Shown: positions 7,189-16,009, counted from the stretch's first letter. The stretch is 50,933 nt of DNA from Mesorhizobium sp. (GCF_004962245.1 NZ_SUHQ01000039.1:1-50933); one strand, 5' to 3'. A program made the numbers and translations. The notes: a model not told the origin generated them from the letters alone.

Positions 7189-8823
7189 ATGCCGAAGACT
7201 GCCACAGCCGCCAGATCCGCTCCCGAAAGGCTGCATCTCACCGCCGACGTGCTGGTGCTGGGCGGTGGCCCGTCAGCCGCCTGGGCGGCGGTGGCCGCAG
7301 CCGAAAGCGGCGCCACCGTGGTGCTGGCCGACAAGGGTTATCTCGGCACCAGCGGCGCCACCGCGCCGTCGAACACCGGCACCTGGTGCGTTCCGCCGGG
7401 CGACAACAGGCACGCGGTGGTCGAGCGGCGCTGGCAGCGCACCGGCGAACTCGCCGACCAGCGCTGGATGCTGCGCTGCGTCGACACCGCGTACCGCAAT
7501 CTCCTGCAACTTTCCGAATGGGGCTATCCGTTTCCGAGCGAGGATGACGGACGGCTCTACATCGCCAATCTGCGCGGGCCGGATTACATGCGCTTCATGC
7601 GTCGCAGGGTGCTGCTGGCTGGCGTCACCGTGCTGGACCATCACCCGGCGCTCGAACTCCTGTCGGACGGCGACGCGATCGTGGGTGCAGCCGGGATCGG
7701 TCGCCAGATCGAGCGCGACTGGCGTGTCGACGCCAAGGCCGTTGTGCTGGCGACCGGTGGCTGCGCTTTTCGTGAGCGCATTCTCGGCTCGACTGGTCTC
7801 ACCGGCGATGGCTATCTGATGGCGGCAGAAGCCGGCGCCAGCCTGTCGGGCATGGAGTTCACCGGCAAGTACACACTGGCACCCCATGGCTCCTCGCTAA
7901 ACAAGGGCCTGCCGTTCCGCTGGGCGTCATTCCACCGTGAGGATGGATCCGCGATCCTCGGCCCGACCGGTGAGCCATTGCGCAACGGCATTGGCGAGCG
8001 CGAGGAGGAAGTGGCGCGCGCGCTGATCGAGGGGCCGGTCTATGCGCGGCTCGACCAGGCCGAACCCGCGCTGCAGGGCTGGCTGCGCCAAGGACAACCA
8101 AATTGCTTCGTGCCCTATGACCGCGCCGGCATCGATCCCTTCGCCGATCTGTTCCGCGTCTCACTGCGTGCCGAAGGCACGGTGCGCGGCACTGGCGGCA
8201 TTGACATCGTCTCCGACGACTGCGGCACCGGCGTGCCCGGCCTCTACGTCGCCGGCGACGCCGCCAGCCGCGAGATCATGACCGGTGCAGTTTCGGGCGG
8301 TGGCGCCGTCAATTCGTCCTGGGCGCTGGCCAGCGGCTGGTGGGCGGGCAAGGGCGCCTCGACCCATGCCAGGCGCCGCGGCGGCAAGGCGTTCCGCAAT
8401 GAAGTGCGGCCGCTCGGTCAGGCCGGCCTGCGCCCGGCGGCATCGCCGCGTGCCGACATCGCGGCACGCGAGATCATCGAGACTGTGCGCGCAGAAGTCG
8501 TGCCATTGGACAAGAATTTCTTCCGCAGCGGCGCTGGCTTGGAAAAAAGCGGAGAGCGGCTGGAGAGCGTCTGGCGCGATGTACGCGACCATCTGCAAGG
8601 CGAGGGGGTGGAACGGATCCGTACACGCGAGGCCGCGTCGATTGCTGCTGCCGGTCGCTGGTCGGTCGCTGCCGCGCTTCATCGCAGTGAGAGCCGCGGC
8701 ATGCATCGCCGCACCGATCTGCCGGGCAAGAGCCCGACCCTGGCGCATCGGCTGGTGCTCACTGGCGTCGATGACTTTCGCATTTCCGGAGCGCCCGAAC
8801 GGCTGGCGGAGCTAGCGTCATGA
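7189..8823 (+). CDS. FAD-dependent oxidoreductase, fumarate-reductase/AprA-like flavoprotein
   Basis: This 544-residue flavoprotein begins with a dinucleotide-binding fold (ADVLVLGGGPSAAWAAVAAAESG, residues about 18-40), then GTSGATAPSNTGTW, and has the second FAD motif GLYVAGDAASREIMTGAVSGGG near residue 350. This is the architecture of the succinate dehydrogenase/fumarate reductase/APS reductase flavoprotein superfamily. Its stop overlaps the start of a 2[4Fe-4S] ferredoxin gene (ATGA at 8820), so the two probably form one enzyme. The order flavoprotein-ferredoxin recalls AprAB, and the following Ssu-like transporter suggests a sulfur compound as substrate. That substrate assignment is inference. 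ATG at 7189 was chosen; GTG at 7183 is an alternative in the same frame. Confidence 0.75.
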   Translation: MPKTATAARSAPERLHLTADVLVLGGGPSAAWAAVAAAESGATVVLADKGYLGTSGATAPSNTGTWCVPPGDNRHAVVERRWQRTGELADQRWMLRCVDTAYRNLLQLSEWGYPFPSEDDGRLYIANLRGPDYMRFMRRRVLLAGVTVLDHHPALELLSDGDAIVGAAGIGRQIERDWRVDAKAVVLATGGCAFRERILGSTGLTGDGYLMAAEAGASLSGMEFTGKYTLAPHGSSLNKGLPFRWASFHREDGSAILGPTGEPLRNGIGEREEEVARALIEGPVYARLDQAEPALQGWLRQGQPNCFVPYDRAGIDPFADLFRVSLRAEGTVRGTGGIDIVSDDCGTGVPGLYVAGDAASREIMTGAVSGGGAVNSSWALASGWWAGKGASTHARRRGGKAFRNEVRPLGQAGLRPAASPRADIAAREIIETVRAEVVPLDKNFFRSGAGLEKSGERLESVWRDVRDHLQGEGVERIRTREAASIAAAGRWSVAAALHRSESRGMHRRTDLPGKSPTLAHRLVLTGVDDFRISGAPERLAELAS

Positions 8824-9146
8824 TCGAGATCGTTTCGGCCACGCGCTGCGTCGAATGCGACATCTGCGTCAAGGTGTGCCCGGCCAACGTCTTCGACGCG
8901 ACCAAGGACGGCGCGCCGGTGATCGCCCGCCAGGAGGACTGCCAGACCTGCTTCCTCTGCGAGATCTACTGCCCGACCGACGCGCTCTATGTGGCCGAGA
9001 CCGCCGAAGGGCCGACCGGCATCAGTGAGGCGGAAGTCGAGGCGCGTCATCTGTTCGGCGGCTATGCCCGCGCGCTCGGCTGGAAGCGCGGCAAGGCCGG
9101 CGGCTCACAATTCGACCCGACGCACCGCATCCGCGTGGCGCAATAA
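8820..9146 (+). CDS. 2[4Fe-4S] ferredoxin, partner of the flavoprotein
   Basis: This 108-residue protein carries two complete cluster motifs, CVECDICVKVCP near residue 10 and CQTCFLCEIYCP near residue 41, each C-x2-C-x2-C-x3-C. The C-terminal tail of about 50 residues (ARHLFGGYARALGWKRGK) has no cluster and may dock to the flavoprotein. The four-base overlap with the upstream gene implies coupled translation and a stable complex. It would pass electrons between the FAD subunit and an external carrier in the cytoplasm. It is AprB-like in layout, but too short and too little characterised to assign as AprB. Confidence 0.8.
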   Translation: MIEIVSATRCVECDICVKVCPANVFDATKDGAPVIARQEDCQTCFLCEIYCPTDALYVAETAEGPTGISEAEVEARHLFGGYARALGWKRGKAGGSQFDPTHRIRVAQ

Positions 9147-9163
9147 AGCGATCGGAGACAGGC

Positions 9164-9993
9164 ATGGACCGCATCGTCGTTAGCGACATCAAGAAGACCT
9201 TCCAGCTCAAACCGGGACAGTTCATCACCGTCGGCGGCGAGGCGACCGATCGCGTCACCGTGCTCGACGGCGTCGACCTCGCCATCCGCAAGGGCGAGTT
9301 CATCACGCTGGTTGGGCCGAGCGGGTCGGGTAAGTCGGTGTTGCTCGACATCATCGGCGGGTTGACGCAGGCGACCAGCGGCGCCGTCCAGCTCGATGGC
9401 AGGCGGATCACCAGGCCCGACCCCAAGACCGGATATGTCTTCCAGCAATACGCGCTGTTTCCCTGGCGCACGGCGCTGGCCAATATCGAATATGCGCTGG
9501 AAGTGCGCGGTGTCGCCAAATCCGAGCGCACCGCCACGGCCCGCCATCTTCTGTCGCTGTTCGGCCTCGCCGGTTTCGAGGACCGAACCAGCTTTCCGGC
9601 GGCATGCAGCAGCGTGTGGCGATCGCGCGCGCACTGGCCAGCAACCCGGAAGTGCTGTTGATGGACGAGCCCTTCGCCGCGCTCGACCAGCAGACGCGCG
9701 AAATCCTGCAAGGCGAGCTGCTGAGGATCTGGGGCAAGATCAAGACGACGGTGATCTTCGTCACCCATTCGATCGACGAGGCGATTTTCCTTGCTGACCG
9801 GGTGGTGGTGATGACCGCGCGTCCGGGCACGGTGAAGGAGATCATCGACATCGACCTGCCGCGACCGCGCGACGGCGACATCCGCGCCAGCGCAGCCTTC
9901 AACAATCACCGCGCTTGCGTCTGGGACGTACTGCGCGACGAAGTCAACAAGGCGCAGAAAGACTGGACGCTGTCGCCGGCGTTCAGCCACTGA
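9164..9993 (+). pseudogene. Ssu/Tau-type ABC transporter ATPase, frameshifted
   Basis: The reading frame from 9164 encodes the first part of a nitrate/sulfonate/taurine-type ATPase, with Walker A GPSGSGKS near residue 50 and Q-loop YVFQQYALFPWRTA. It breaks off after GFEDR near 9586. The remainder continues in another frame from about 9589: QLSGGMQQRVAIARALASNP, Walker B VLLMDEPFAALD, and the H-loop VTHSIDEA, ending at 9993. The family normally has three more residues (YPx) between EDR and QLSGG where this sequence has only two bases, consistent with loss of seven bases. As written, the protein would lack signature and Walker B. It may be true decay or a sequencing error. The gene sits 17 bases after the ferredoxin gene. 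Confidence 0.75.
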
Positions 9994-10004
9994 GGAGTTT
10001 TGGC

Positions 10005-10910
10005 ATGGCCTATCTGACCGAAAAGTTTGGCCCCGCTGGCGGCTTTCATCCGTTTGCCGGAGCCGGTGAGGCGGTGGCCGCCGCCAGGGGTCCCGGCAAT
10101 CAAGGCCCGTGCTGCCGCGCCGCGCGCAAAGCGCAGCAGGCGAGGAGCCAGCTTCGGCACCTTCATCTACGGTCTGCCGCTGCTCGGCCTGTTCTTCCTC
10201 ACCTCGCGCCGCGGCTTGACTGGCTGAACCGCATCTTCTTCCCGCCGCTGAGCGAGGTGCTGGTCGCATGGTGGGAGTTGCTCGCCTCCGGCGTGCTGGT
10301 CGAGCATATCGGTATCAGCCTGCAGCGCGCGGCCATCGGCTTTGCGCTGGGCGTGATCGTGGCCATCCCGCTCGGCCTGCTGATGGGGCGCTACTCGCTG
10401 TTCGAGAAGGTCTCCGACCTTTTGGTGCAGACGCTGCGCAACACCTCGCAATTCGCTCTGCTGCCGGTGTTCATCCTGCTGCTCGGCATCGGCGAGGAAT
10501 CGAAAGTGGCGATCACCTTCTACTCCTCGGTGTTCTTCCTCCTCGTCAACACGATCAGCGGCGTCAAATCTGTCGATCCGTTGCTGATCAAGGCGGCGCA
10601 CTCCATGGGGACATCCGACTTCGATCTGTTCCGCAAAATCATCCTGCCCGCCAGCATCCCGTCGATCGTCGCCGGCGCGCGGCTCGGCGTGAAATCCTCG
10701 CTGTTCGCGGTAATCGGCGCCGAGATGCTGGCCGCCAAATCCGGCGTTGGCTTCCTCATCCAGAACTCGCAACTGATGATGGAAACGGCCGACATGTATG
10801 CCGGCATCCTGACGCTCACCGTGATCGGCCTTGTCGTCAACTACCTGCTCGTCTGGTTCGAGCGCTGGGCAACCGCGTGGAAGGGCCAGTCCGAGACCTC
10901 TCTCATTTAA
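10005..10910 (+). CDS. Ssu/Tau-type ABC transporter permease with disrupted N-terminus
   Basis: The open frame (301 residues) encodes a BPD_transp_1 permease of the SsuC/TauC family, with the EAA-like loop KAAHSMGTSDFDLFRKIILP and C-terminal helices up to VNYLLVWFERW. Residues from about 28 to 65 are not family-like. The expected first transmembrane segment, SFGTFIYGLPLLGLFFLT, is instead encoded in the +1 frame between about 10095 and 10200. The gene therefore seems to carry two compensating indels, one near the GGGGTCCC run at 10087-10094 and one near 10200-10206. As written, the product lacks its first membrane helix and is probably impaired. It follows the ATPase pseudogene by 11 bases and belongs to the same operon. 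Confidence 0.65.
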   Translation: MAYLTEKFGPAGGFHPFAGAGEAVAAARGPGNQGPCCRAARKAQQARSQLRHLHLRSAAARPVLPHLAPRLDWLNRIFFPPLSEVLVAWWELLASGVLVEHIGISLQRAAIGFALGVIVAIPLGLLMGRYSLFEKVSDLLVQTLRNTSQFALLPVFILLLGIGEESKVAITFYSSVFFLLVNTISGVKSVDPLLIKAAHSMGTSDFDLFRKIILPASIPSIVAGARLGVKSSLFAVIGAEMLAAKSGVGFLIQNSQLMMETADMYAGILTLTVIGLVVNYLLVWFERWATAWKGQSETSLI

Positions 10911-10917
10911 GCCAGCC

Positions 10918-10950
10918 TTCATCCCAATCAGGCCATTCATCCCAATCAGG
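10918..10950. repeat. 18-bp-period direct repeat before the binding-protein gene
   Basis: TTCATCCCAATCAGG occurs at 10918-10932 and again at 10936-10950. The pair lies between the permease stop and the ribosome binding site of the binding-protein gene, so it looks like a small tandem duplication in the leader. No function is evident. Confidence 0.7.
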
Positions 10951-10962
10951 AAGGGGTTTCAG

Positions 10963-11997
10963 ATGTCCAGCATACCGTTCGACGCAGTTCGCAGGTTGCT
11001 CTTGCAAGGCACCATTGCCGTGGTCGTCGGGCTCGGCGGCGTCCCTGTCTTTGTCGCCCCTGGCTTTGCGCAGGACAAGCCCGATGTCATCCGTGTCGGC
11101 AGCACCGCGCCGGGGCACCTCAAATTCATCCTCGCGCAGCAGGACGGCTGGTGGGAGAAGGAATTCGCCAAGGACGGCATCAAGGTCGAACTGGTGACCT
11201 TCAACGGCGGTTCCGAGGCAACGACCGCGCTGGCGACCGGGGCGATCGAGTTCACCTATACCGGCAACAACCCGGCACTGCGCGTCGCGGCCTCCGGCGC
11301 CGACGTCAAGCTGATCGGCCTGTCGAGCTATGTGAAGTCCGGTGGTTCCTACATCGTCGTCAAGACCGACTCGCCGCTGAAGACGCTGCAGGACCTGAAA
11401 GGCAAGAAGGTCGCCTATCTTACCGGCACGGTGCGGCATTCGAATTTCAGCAAGGCGCTGAACAGCGTCGGCCTGACGACGGCCGATGTCGAGGGACTGA
11501 ACCTGCCCTTCGAGGCATCCGGCCCGGCATTGCTGCGCGGCGACATCGACGCCATCGTCGAGACCGATTCGACGGCTGCCAAGCTGGTCGACACCGGCGA
11601 GGCCCGCGTGCTCTACGACACCAGCACGCATCCGGAATGGAACGTGCCGAACGTTATCTCCGTCAACGGCACCTTCGCTGCGAAATATCCCGATCTCGTG
11701 AAGCGGCTGCTGAAGGTCGACATCGAGATTTCGCGCTGGGCCGACGCCCATCCCGACGAAACGATCAAGACCTTCGTCGAAGCGACCAAGTCGTCGGAGA
11801 TATCCGTGCGCAAGACCTACGCCGATGGTGTGTTCCACCAGGATCCCAGGCTGACCGACGATGCGATCGCGGCGCTCAAGGGCGAGGAAAAGTTCATGGC
11901 CGGCGCGGGGCTTTTGAAGGGATCGGTCGACTACGGCAAATGGGTCGACAAGAGCTTTGTCGACGGCGCCTATACCGAAGTCGTCGCCGTCCAGTAG
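10963..11997 (+). CDS. periplasmic sulfonate/taurine-type ABC substrate-binding protein
   Basis: This 344-residue protein has an N-terminal signal peptide (cleavage near PGFAQ) and an SsuA/TauA/NMT1-like fold: IRVGSTAPGHLKFILAQQDG, LVTFNGGSEATTALATGAIEFTYTGNNPALRVAASGADVKLIGLS, and LKGKKVAYLTGTVRHSNF. Such proteins bind aliphatic sulfonates, taurine, nitrate or related small anions. The ATG at 10963 is supported by AGGAAGGGG just upstream; longer in-frame starts lack a signal peptide. Unlike the frameshifted ATPase and permease genes before it, this reading frame is intact. The preceding flavoprotein and ferredoxin hint that the imported compound is processed by a redox step. Confidence 0.8.
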   Translation: MSSIPFDAVRRLLLQGTIAVVVGLGGVPVFVAPGFAQDKPDVIRVGSTAPGHLKFILAQQDGWWEKEFAKDGIKVELVTFNGGSEATTALATGAIEFTYTGNNPALRVAASGADVKLIGLSSYVKSGGSYIVVKTDSPLKTLQDLKGKKVAYLTGTVRHSNFSKALNSVGLTTADVEGLNLPFEASGPALLRGDIDAIVETDSTAAKLVDTGEARVLYDTSTHPEWNVPNVISVNGTFAAKYPDLVKRLLKVDIEISRWADAHPDETIKTFVEATKSSEISVRKTYADGVFHQDPRLTDDAIAALKGEEKFMAGAGLLKGSVDYGKWVDKSFVDGAYTEVVAVQ

Positions 11998-12043
11998 GAC
12001 GCTCGTAGCGTTCGGGGCTTGCACGCCGACCGGCGCAGCCGGA

Positions 12044-12075
12044 CATCCCGGAGCTCCGTTCAGATCTCCGGGATG
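12044..12075. terminator. bidirectional hairpin between convergent genes
   Basis: CATCCCGGAG (12044-12053) and CTCCGGGATG (12066-12075) form a perfect 10-bp stem around a 12-base loop. It lies between the sulfonate-type binding-protein gene and the convergent LacI gene, and its right arm covers the last codons of the latter. No T-run follows, so it may act with Rho or as a stability element. Confidence 0.55.
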
Positions 12076-13091
12076 CTCTCCCTGAAAATCACCTGCAGCC
12101 TCGGCTGATGCAACTCGTAAGGCAAGCCCCTGACCGCATGGGTCAACGCGTTGAGCGCTTCGCGCGCCTCGACGCGGGGATTCTGGTCGATGACCGCATC
12201 GAGCGTGCCGTCGAGCAAAAGGTCCTTCGTGCCTTCCGTCACCTCATGGCCAAGGAACACCGTAGACAGCGCGCGCCCTCGCTCCTTAAGCGCGCGGGCG
12301 ATGCCGGTGTTGCCGGCGCCGACATTGTAGATCGCCGCCAGATCCGGATGTCGATCGAGCAAAGCGGAGGCCTCGGAATAGGCCTTTTCCCGATCGTCGA
12401 GCATCTCGCGCATCTCGACGATCTGCAGATTGGGCGATTCCTCCGTCAGGATGTGGCGGAATCCCATCTCGCGTTCCTCATGGCCGCGATAGGAGAGCGA
12501 TCCGGCGAACAGCGCAACCTTGCCCGGATGCCCGGCGCCCATGAAGCGGTTGAGCAGATAGCCGGCGAGCCGGCCCGCGGCGCGATTGTCGATGCCGATA
12601 TAGGCAACCCTGGGCACATGCAGGATGTCGGACGCGATGGTGACGACCTTGACGCCGCTGGCCGACAGCGAGCGGATCGCCTCGCGCACCGTCGGATGGT
12701 CGAGCGCGATGACGCCGACGCCTTGCGTTTGGCCGTGCAATTCCTGCAGCAGGCGAGCAAGCCTGTCCGGATTGAAGCCTTCAATGGTGGCGACACGCAC
12801 GTCGAGATCAGGCCGCGACTGTGCCTGCGCCTCGATATGCCGGTGCAGCATCTTGATAAAGGAATTGGTGCCGGCGGGCAGCGCGAAGTCGAGCCTTATG
12901 ACATCGCCGGGCAGTGCGTTGCGCGGGGGCGAGCTGTTCGAATTCTCTGCGATGTAGCCAAGCCGCTGCGCCGTTTCGAGCACGACCTCGCGGGTGCGCG
13001 CCCTGACCCCGGCGCGGTTGTTGAGCACACGGTCGACCGTGGCGGCTGAAACGCCGGCTTCCCGGGCTACGTCTGTCAGGGTGGACCGCAC
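12060..13091 (-). CDS. LacI-family sugar-responsive transcriptional regulator
   Basis: This 343-residue regulator has a LacI helix-turn-helix at the N-terminus (TLTDVAREAGVSAATVDRVL, hinge near LGYIAENS) and a periplasmic-binding-protein-like effector domain (about residues 65-335; Peripla_BP_4 type). It starts with GTG at 13091, preceded by GAGG about ten bases upstream. It is divergent from the large sugar-transport operon that starts at 13458, and the 366-base gap holds two inverted repeats close to its own start. It probably represses or activates that operon in response to the imported sugar or polyol. It is unlikely to control the convergent sulfonate-type operon. The inducer is unknown. 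Confidence 0.85.
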   Translation of the reverse strand: MRSTLTDVAREAGVSAATVDRVLNNRAGVRARTREVVLETAQRLGYIAENSNSSPPRNALPGDVIRLDFALPAGTNSFIKMLHRHIEAQAQSRPDLDVRVATIEGFNPDRLARLLQELHGQTQGVGVIALDHPTVREAIRSLSASGVKVVTIASDILHVPRVAYIGIDNRAAGRLAGYLLNRFMGAGHPGKVALFAGSLSYRGHEEREMGFRHILTEESPNLQIVEMREMLDDREKAYSEASALLDRHPDLAAIYNVGAGNTGIARALKERGRALSTVFLGHEVTEGTKDLLLDGTLDAVIDQNPRVEAREALNALTHAVRGLPYELHQPRLQVIFRESIPEI

Positions 13092-13108
13092 AGTCGATCA
13101 CCTCACTG

Positions 13109-13136
13109 CTAGTGCACTAGGAACGCATCAAATGCG
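13109..13136. promoter_or_regulatory. candidate LacI-family operators
   Basis: CTAGTGCACTAG at 13109-13120 is a perfect 12-base palindrome. CGCAT-CAA-ATGCG at 13124-13136 is a second inverted repeat directly beside it. Both lie 18-45 bases upstream of the LacI gene start, where autoregulatory operators are usual. Which of the two is the true site cannot be told. Confidence 0.45.
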
Positions 13137-13380
13137 CTTTACGGATGGATGCCGGACGATGGCTTCATCGCCATCCGCGATTCTGATGGGAAATGATGTA
13201 TCCGGCCTTGGCCGATGCGCAAGCCGGCGCGCTACACCAAATCACTGAACCGGGCCGAAAAGGGTTGCCCCGGCGCGTGGTCCCCTCAGATTCAAGCAGC
13301 GGGTGCCGTGTGATGACCTCGTTGGACTGCATTTTCTCCCTCGATTGCGATGTTATGACGTGTTTTGATTATTTATGATG

Positions 13381-13410
13381 TTGACAGCGTTCCCGCGGTG
13401 CCGTCAATAT
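13381..13410 (+). promoter_or_regulatory. candidate promoter of the sugar-transport operon
   Basis: A perfect TTGACA at 13381-13386 is followed after 18 bases by CAATAT (13405-13410), a weak -10. The preceding 40 bases are AT-rich with a repeated TTATGA. The start codon lies about 50 bases downstream. The rest of the 13137-13380 gap shows no gene. Confidence 0.4.
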
Positions 13411-13457
13411 CCATCATGAGGGCCGTGGAGGAACAAGGCCCCGAGGGAGGATTTCCA

Positions 13458-15070
13458 ATGTCTGATATGATCCGCATGTCGCGGCGCCGCTTGCTGGCGT
13501 CCGGTGGAAAGGCGGCTGTGCTTGGTGCCGCAGCAGGTATCGCGCCGAAATTCATTCGTCCCAGCCGCGCCTATGCGGCCGATGCGCTCGCGCCGGGCAT
13601 GATCGGCGGCCCGACGGGCTTCGATGGTTCTGAGCGTTATCAATATGGTCCCGATACGCCGGAAGGCCGCGCCATCGAGGCGGCCAAGGCGATGAAGGGC
13701 GCCGGCAAGGCGCCGGCCAAGATCGTGCTCGGCCTGTCCGACGGTTCGATCGGCCAGTTGACGCAGCCATTTCCCGCCGGCGCGCCTTCGATCAAGGACC
13801 TGTGGGAAAAGGAAACCGGCATTCCGCTCGAGATCGTCGGCGTTCCGAACGGCCAGGAATTCACCAAGACGATGCAGGACATTTCCACCAAGGGTGGGGC
13901 CTATGACATCTACGCGGTCGAATGGAACCGCCTAGGCGACCTCGCCGAAACCGGCGGCATCCTGAAGCTCGACGACTTCGTCGCCCAGTACAAGCCGGAA
14001 TGGGACGATCCCGAACGCGGCTACGTCAACGGCGCCAAGGGCGTCTCGCTGCTCAACCAGTATCGCGGCTCGACTATGGCGTGTCACTGGACGGCGATTT
14101 CCAGACCTGGGTTTACCGCACCGATCTGTTCGGCGACGCAACCGAGAAGAAAGCCTTCTCCGACAAGCACGGCTACGAGCTGGCGCCGCCGAAGACCTGG
14201 AAACAGCATGACGAGATCGCGGCCTTCTTCCAGCGCCCGGACAAGGGCCTGTTCGGGTCAACCGATCTGCGCAACCAGGGCTGGGGCTACACCAACTGGT
14301 ATCAGCGCTATGTCTCGATGGCTTCGCCCAACCAGTTCCTGTTCGACGATACCGGCAAGCCGCTGATCAACTCGGAGCAAGGTATTGCGGCGACCAACGA
14401 GTATATCGCATCGCTGGCCCATCATTCGCCGGATGCGATCTCCTGGGGCTGGCCGGAGCAGTATGGCAATTTCGCCAAGGGCGGCGCCGCCATGACCTGC
14501 GCCTTCTCCAACCTGCCGAAATTCCTCGACAATGCCGGCAACAAGGATTCAGCTGTCACCGGCAAGATCGGCTCGATGCTGCCACCCGGCCGCGAGATCG
14601 ATGGCAAGCTGATCAGCCGCTCGGTGCTGTGGCTCAACCTGTCGGCCTCGGTCTCCTCGCAGGCCAAGAACCCGGAGGCCTGTTATCTCTTCCTGCAGTG
14701 GCTGGGATCGAGCCGCATCTATGCCTGGATGACCGCCAATCCGGGCGGCTATTTCGATCCGTTCCGGCTGTCGGATTTCTCCGATCCGCTGGTCCGCCAG
14801 ACCTACCACGCCTACCACATGGACGTGGTGCGCGAGACGGTCGCCCGCACCGTGCCGACCATCAACTATCCCGGCGCCACCGCCTTCCACAATGCGCTGG
14901 ACGAGAACCTCGTCGCAGCGCTTACCAAGGCCAAGACCGCCGAGCAGGCGATGGCCGATACCGAAGCGGAATGGAAGAAGATCGCCCGGCGCACCGGCGA
15001 GGAGAAGCTCCTCGAAGCCATCAAGACCAACAAGGAGGCCTGGCCCACCGTTCTCGATCCGATCAGCTGA
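13458..15070 (+). pseudogene. ABC sugar transporter substrate-binding protein, frameshifted
   Basis: The start at 13458 has GAGGGAGG eight bases upstream and opens a protein with a twin-arginine-type signal (MSRRRLLASGGKAAVL), as seen in several large carbohydrate-binding proteins of family 1. The frame runs through GVSLLNQYRGS and breaks near 14070-14076. The protein continues in another frame with YGVSLDGDFQTWVYRTDLFG and ends at 15070 with PTVLDPIS. Restoring one base (net) would give a continuous protein of about 537 residues with normal family features such as WLNLSASVSSQAKNPEACYL. As written, the receptor of this importer is broken at about residue 205, although both permeases and ATPases are intact. 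A sequencing error is a serious alternative. Confidence 0.75.
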
Positions 15071-15090
15071 TCCTCCTCCCAGGATCTCAT

Positions 15091-15120
15091 GGAGGGGAGG
15101 AGTGATTGCTCTTCCCCTCC
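15091..15120 (+). other. intercistronic mRNA hairpin after the binding-protein gene
   Basis: GGAGGGGAGGAG (15091-15102) pairs with CTCTTCCCCTCC (15109-15120) over 12 bp with one G-U pair and a six-base loop. It lies between the binding-protein stop and the first permease. Such hairpins protect the upstream message and let the receptor be made in excess over the membrane subunits. Confidence 0.55.
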
Positions 15121-15148
15121 GCAACGATGGTACCAGCAAAGCTGCAAG

Positions 15149-16009
15149 ATGAAGCGTTCCGTTCCCTTCGAGATGTTCCGTTATGCCGCGATCTTCGCGG
15201 CCATGGCGGTGACGCTGGTGCCGATCCTGTGGATGGTGTCGATGGCCTTCAAGCCGATCGCGGAATGGTCGGCGACCGGCGCCGATCTGACCTGGTGGCC
15301 GAAGAACCCGACGCTCAGCAATTTTCAGTTCGTCTTCGGTGAATCGACCAACAATCTCATCGTCGCACTCGACCGCACTGCGCTGAAGCCGATCCTGTCG
15401 TCGCTGCTGTCGGCCACGTTCGGCACGGTGATCGCCATGTCGGCCGGCACGGCGGCCGCTTACGGACTGTCACGCTTCGGTTCTGGCCAGAACCTGCCGC
15501 TGGCGCTGATCCAGTTGCGCCTGTTTCCGCCGATGGCGGTCATGACGCCCGTGATGATCATGTGGGCCTTCCTCAACTTCACCGACAGCTGGTGGGGGCT
15601 GTCGCTGATCTATGGCATCGTCACGCTGCCTTTCGCCTTCTGGCTGATGAAGACCTTCTTCGACGACATGCCCCGCGAGATCGAGGAGGCGGCACTGGTC
15701 GAGGGCTGTTCGCGGTGGCGCGTCTTCACCCGCATCACGCTGCCGATGATGCGCGCGCCGCTGGCAAGCGCGGCACTTTTCGTCTTCATCCTCAACTGGT
15801 CGGATTATCTGATCGCGCTGCTTCTGACGACGCGCGAATGGGTGACGATCCCGGTCTATATGGCCTCGCTGTCCTCCTCGATGACCGGTCAGCTCTATGG
15901 CGCCAAGGCAGCACTCGGCCTCATCGCCGCGGTGCCGCCGGTCATCATGGGCATCGCCATCCAGCGCCATCTGGTGCGCGGGCTGACCTTCGGGGCGCTC
16001 AAGCAATGA
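15149..16009 (+). CDS. carbohydrate ABC transporter permease, MalG/UgpE type
   Basis: This 286-residue inner-membrane protein has about six membrane segments, beginning at YAAIFAAMAVTLVPILWMVS, and the cytoplasmic coupling motif EEAALVEGCSRWRVFTRITLP near residue 190, which docks to the ATPases. The ATG at 15149 directly precedes a basic N-terminus and the first helix. It is listed before the MalF-type partner, the reverse of the most common order. The stop overlaps the start of that partner gene (ATGA at 16006). Together they form the channel of the first sugar importer. Confidence 0.85.
   Translation: MKRSVPFEMFRYAAIFAAMAVTLVPILWMVSMAFKPIAEWSATGADLTWWPKNPTLSNFQFVFGESTNNLIVALDRTALKPILSSLLSATFGTVIAMSAGTAAAYGLSRFGSGQNLPLALIQLRLFPPMAVMTPVMIMWAFLNFTDSWWGLSLIYGIVTLPFAFWLMKTFFDDMPREIEEAALVEGCSRWRVFTRITLPMMRAPLASAALFVFILNWSDYLIALLLTTREWVTIPVYMASLSSSMTGQLYGAKAALGLIAAVPPVIMGIAIQRHLVRGLTFGALKQ

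Noticed and set aside
9022..10269. 415-codon minus-strand frame across the ABC transporter genes
   Set aside because: Its residues are Arg/Ala/Ser-rich with no domain, and the plus strand carries Walker A, signature and Walker B motifs at the same place.
9915..10910. Longer permease starting inside the ATPase gene
   Set aside because: The extra 30 residues overlap the ATPase C-terminus and have no family match; ATG at 10005 with GAGG upstream fits better.
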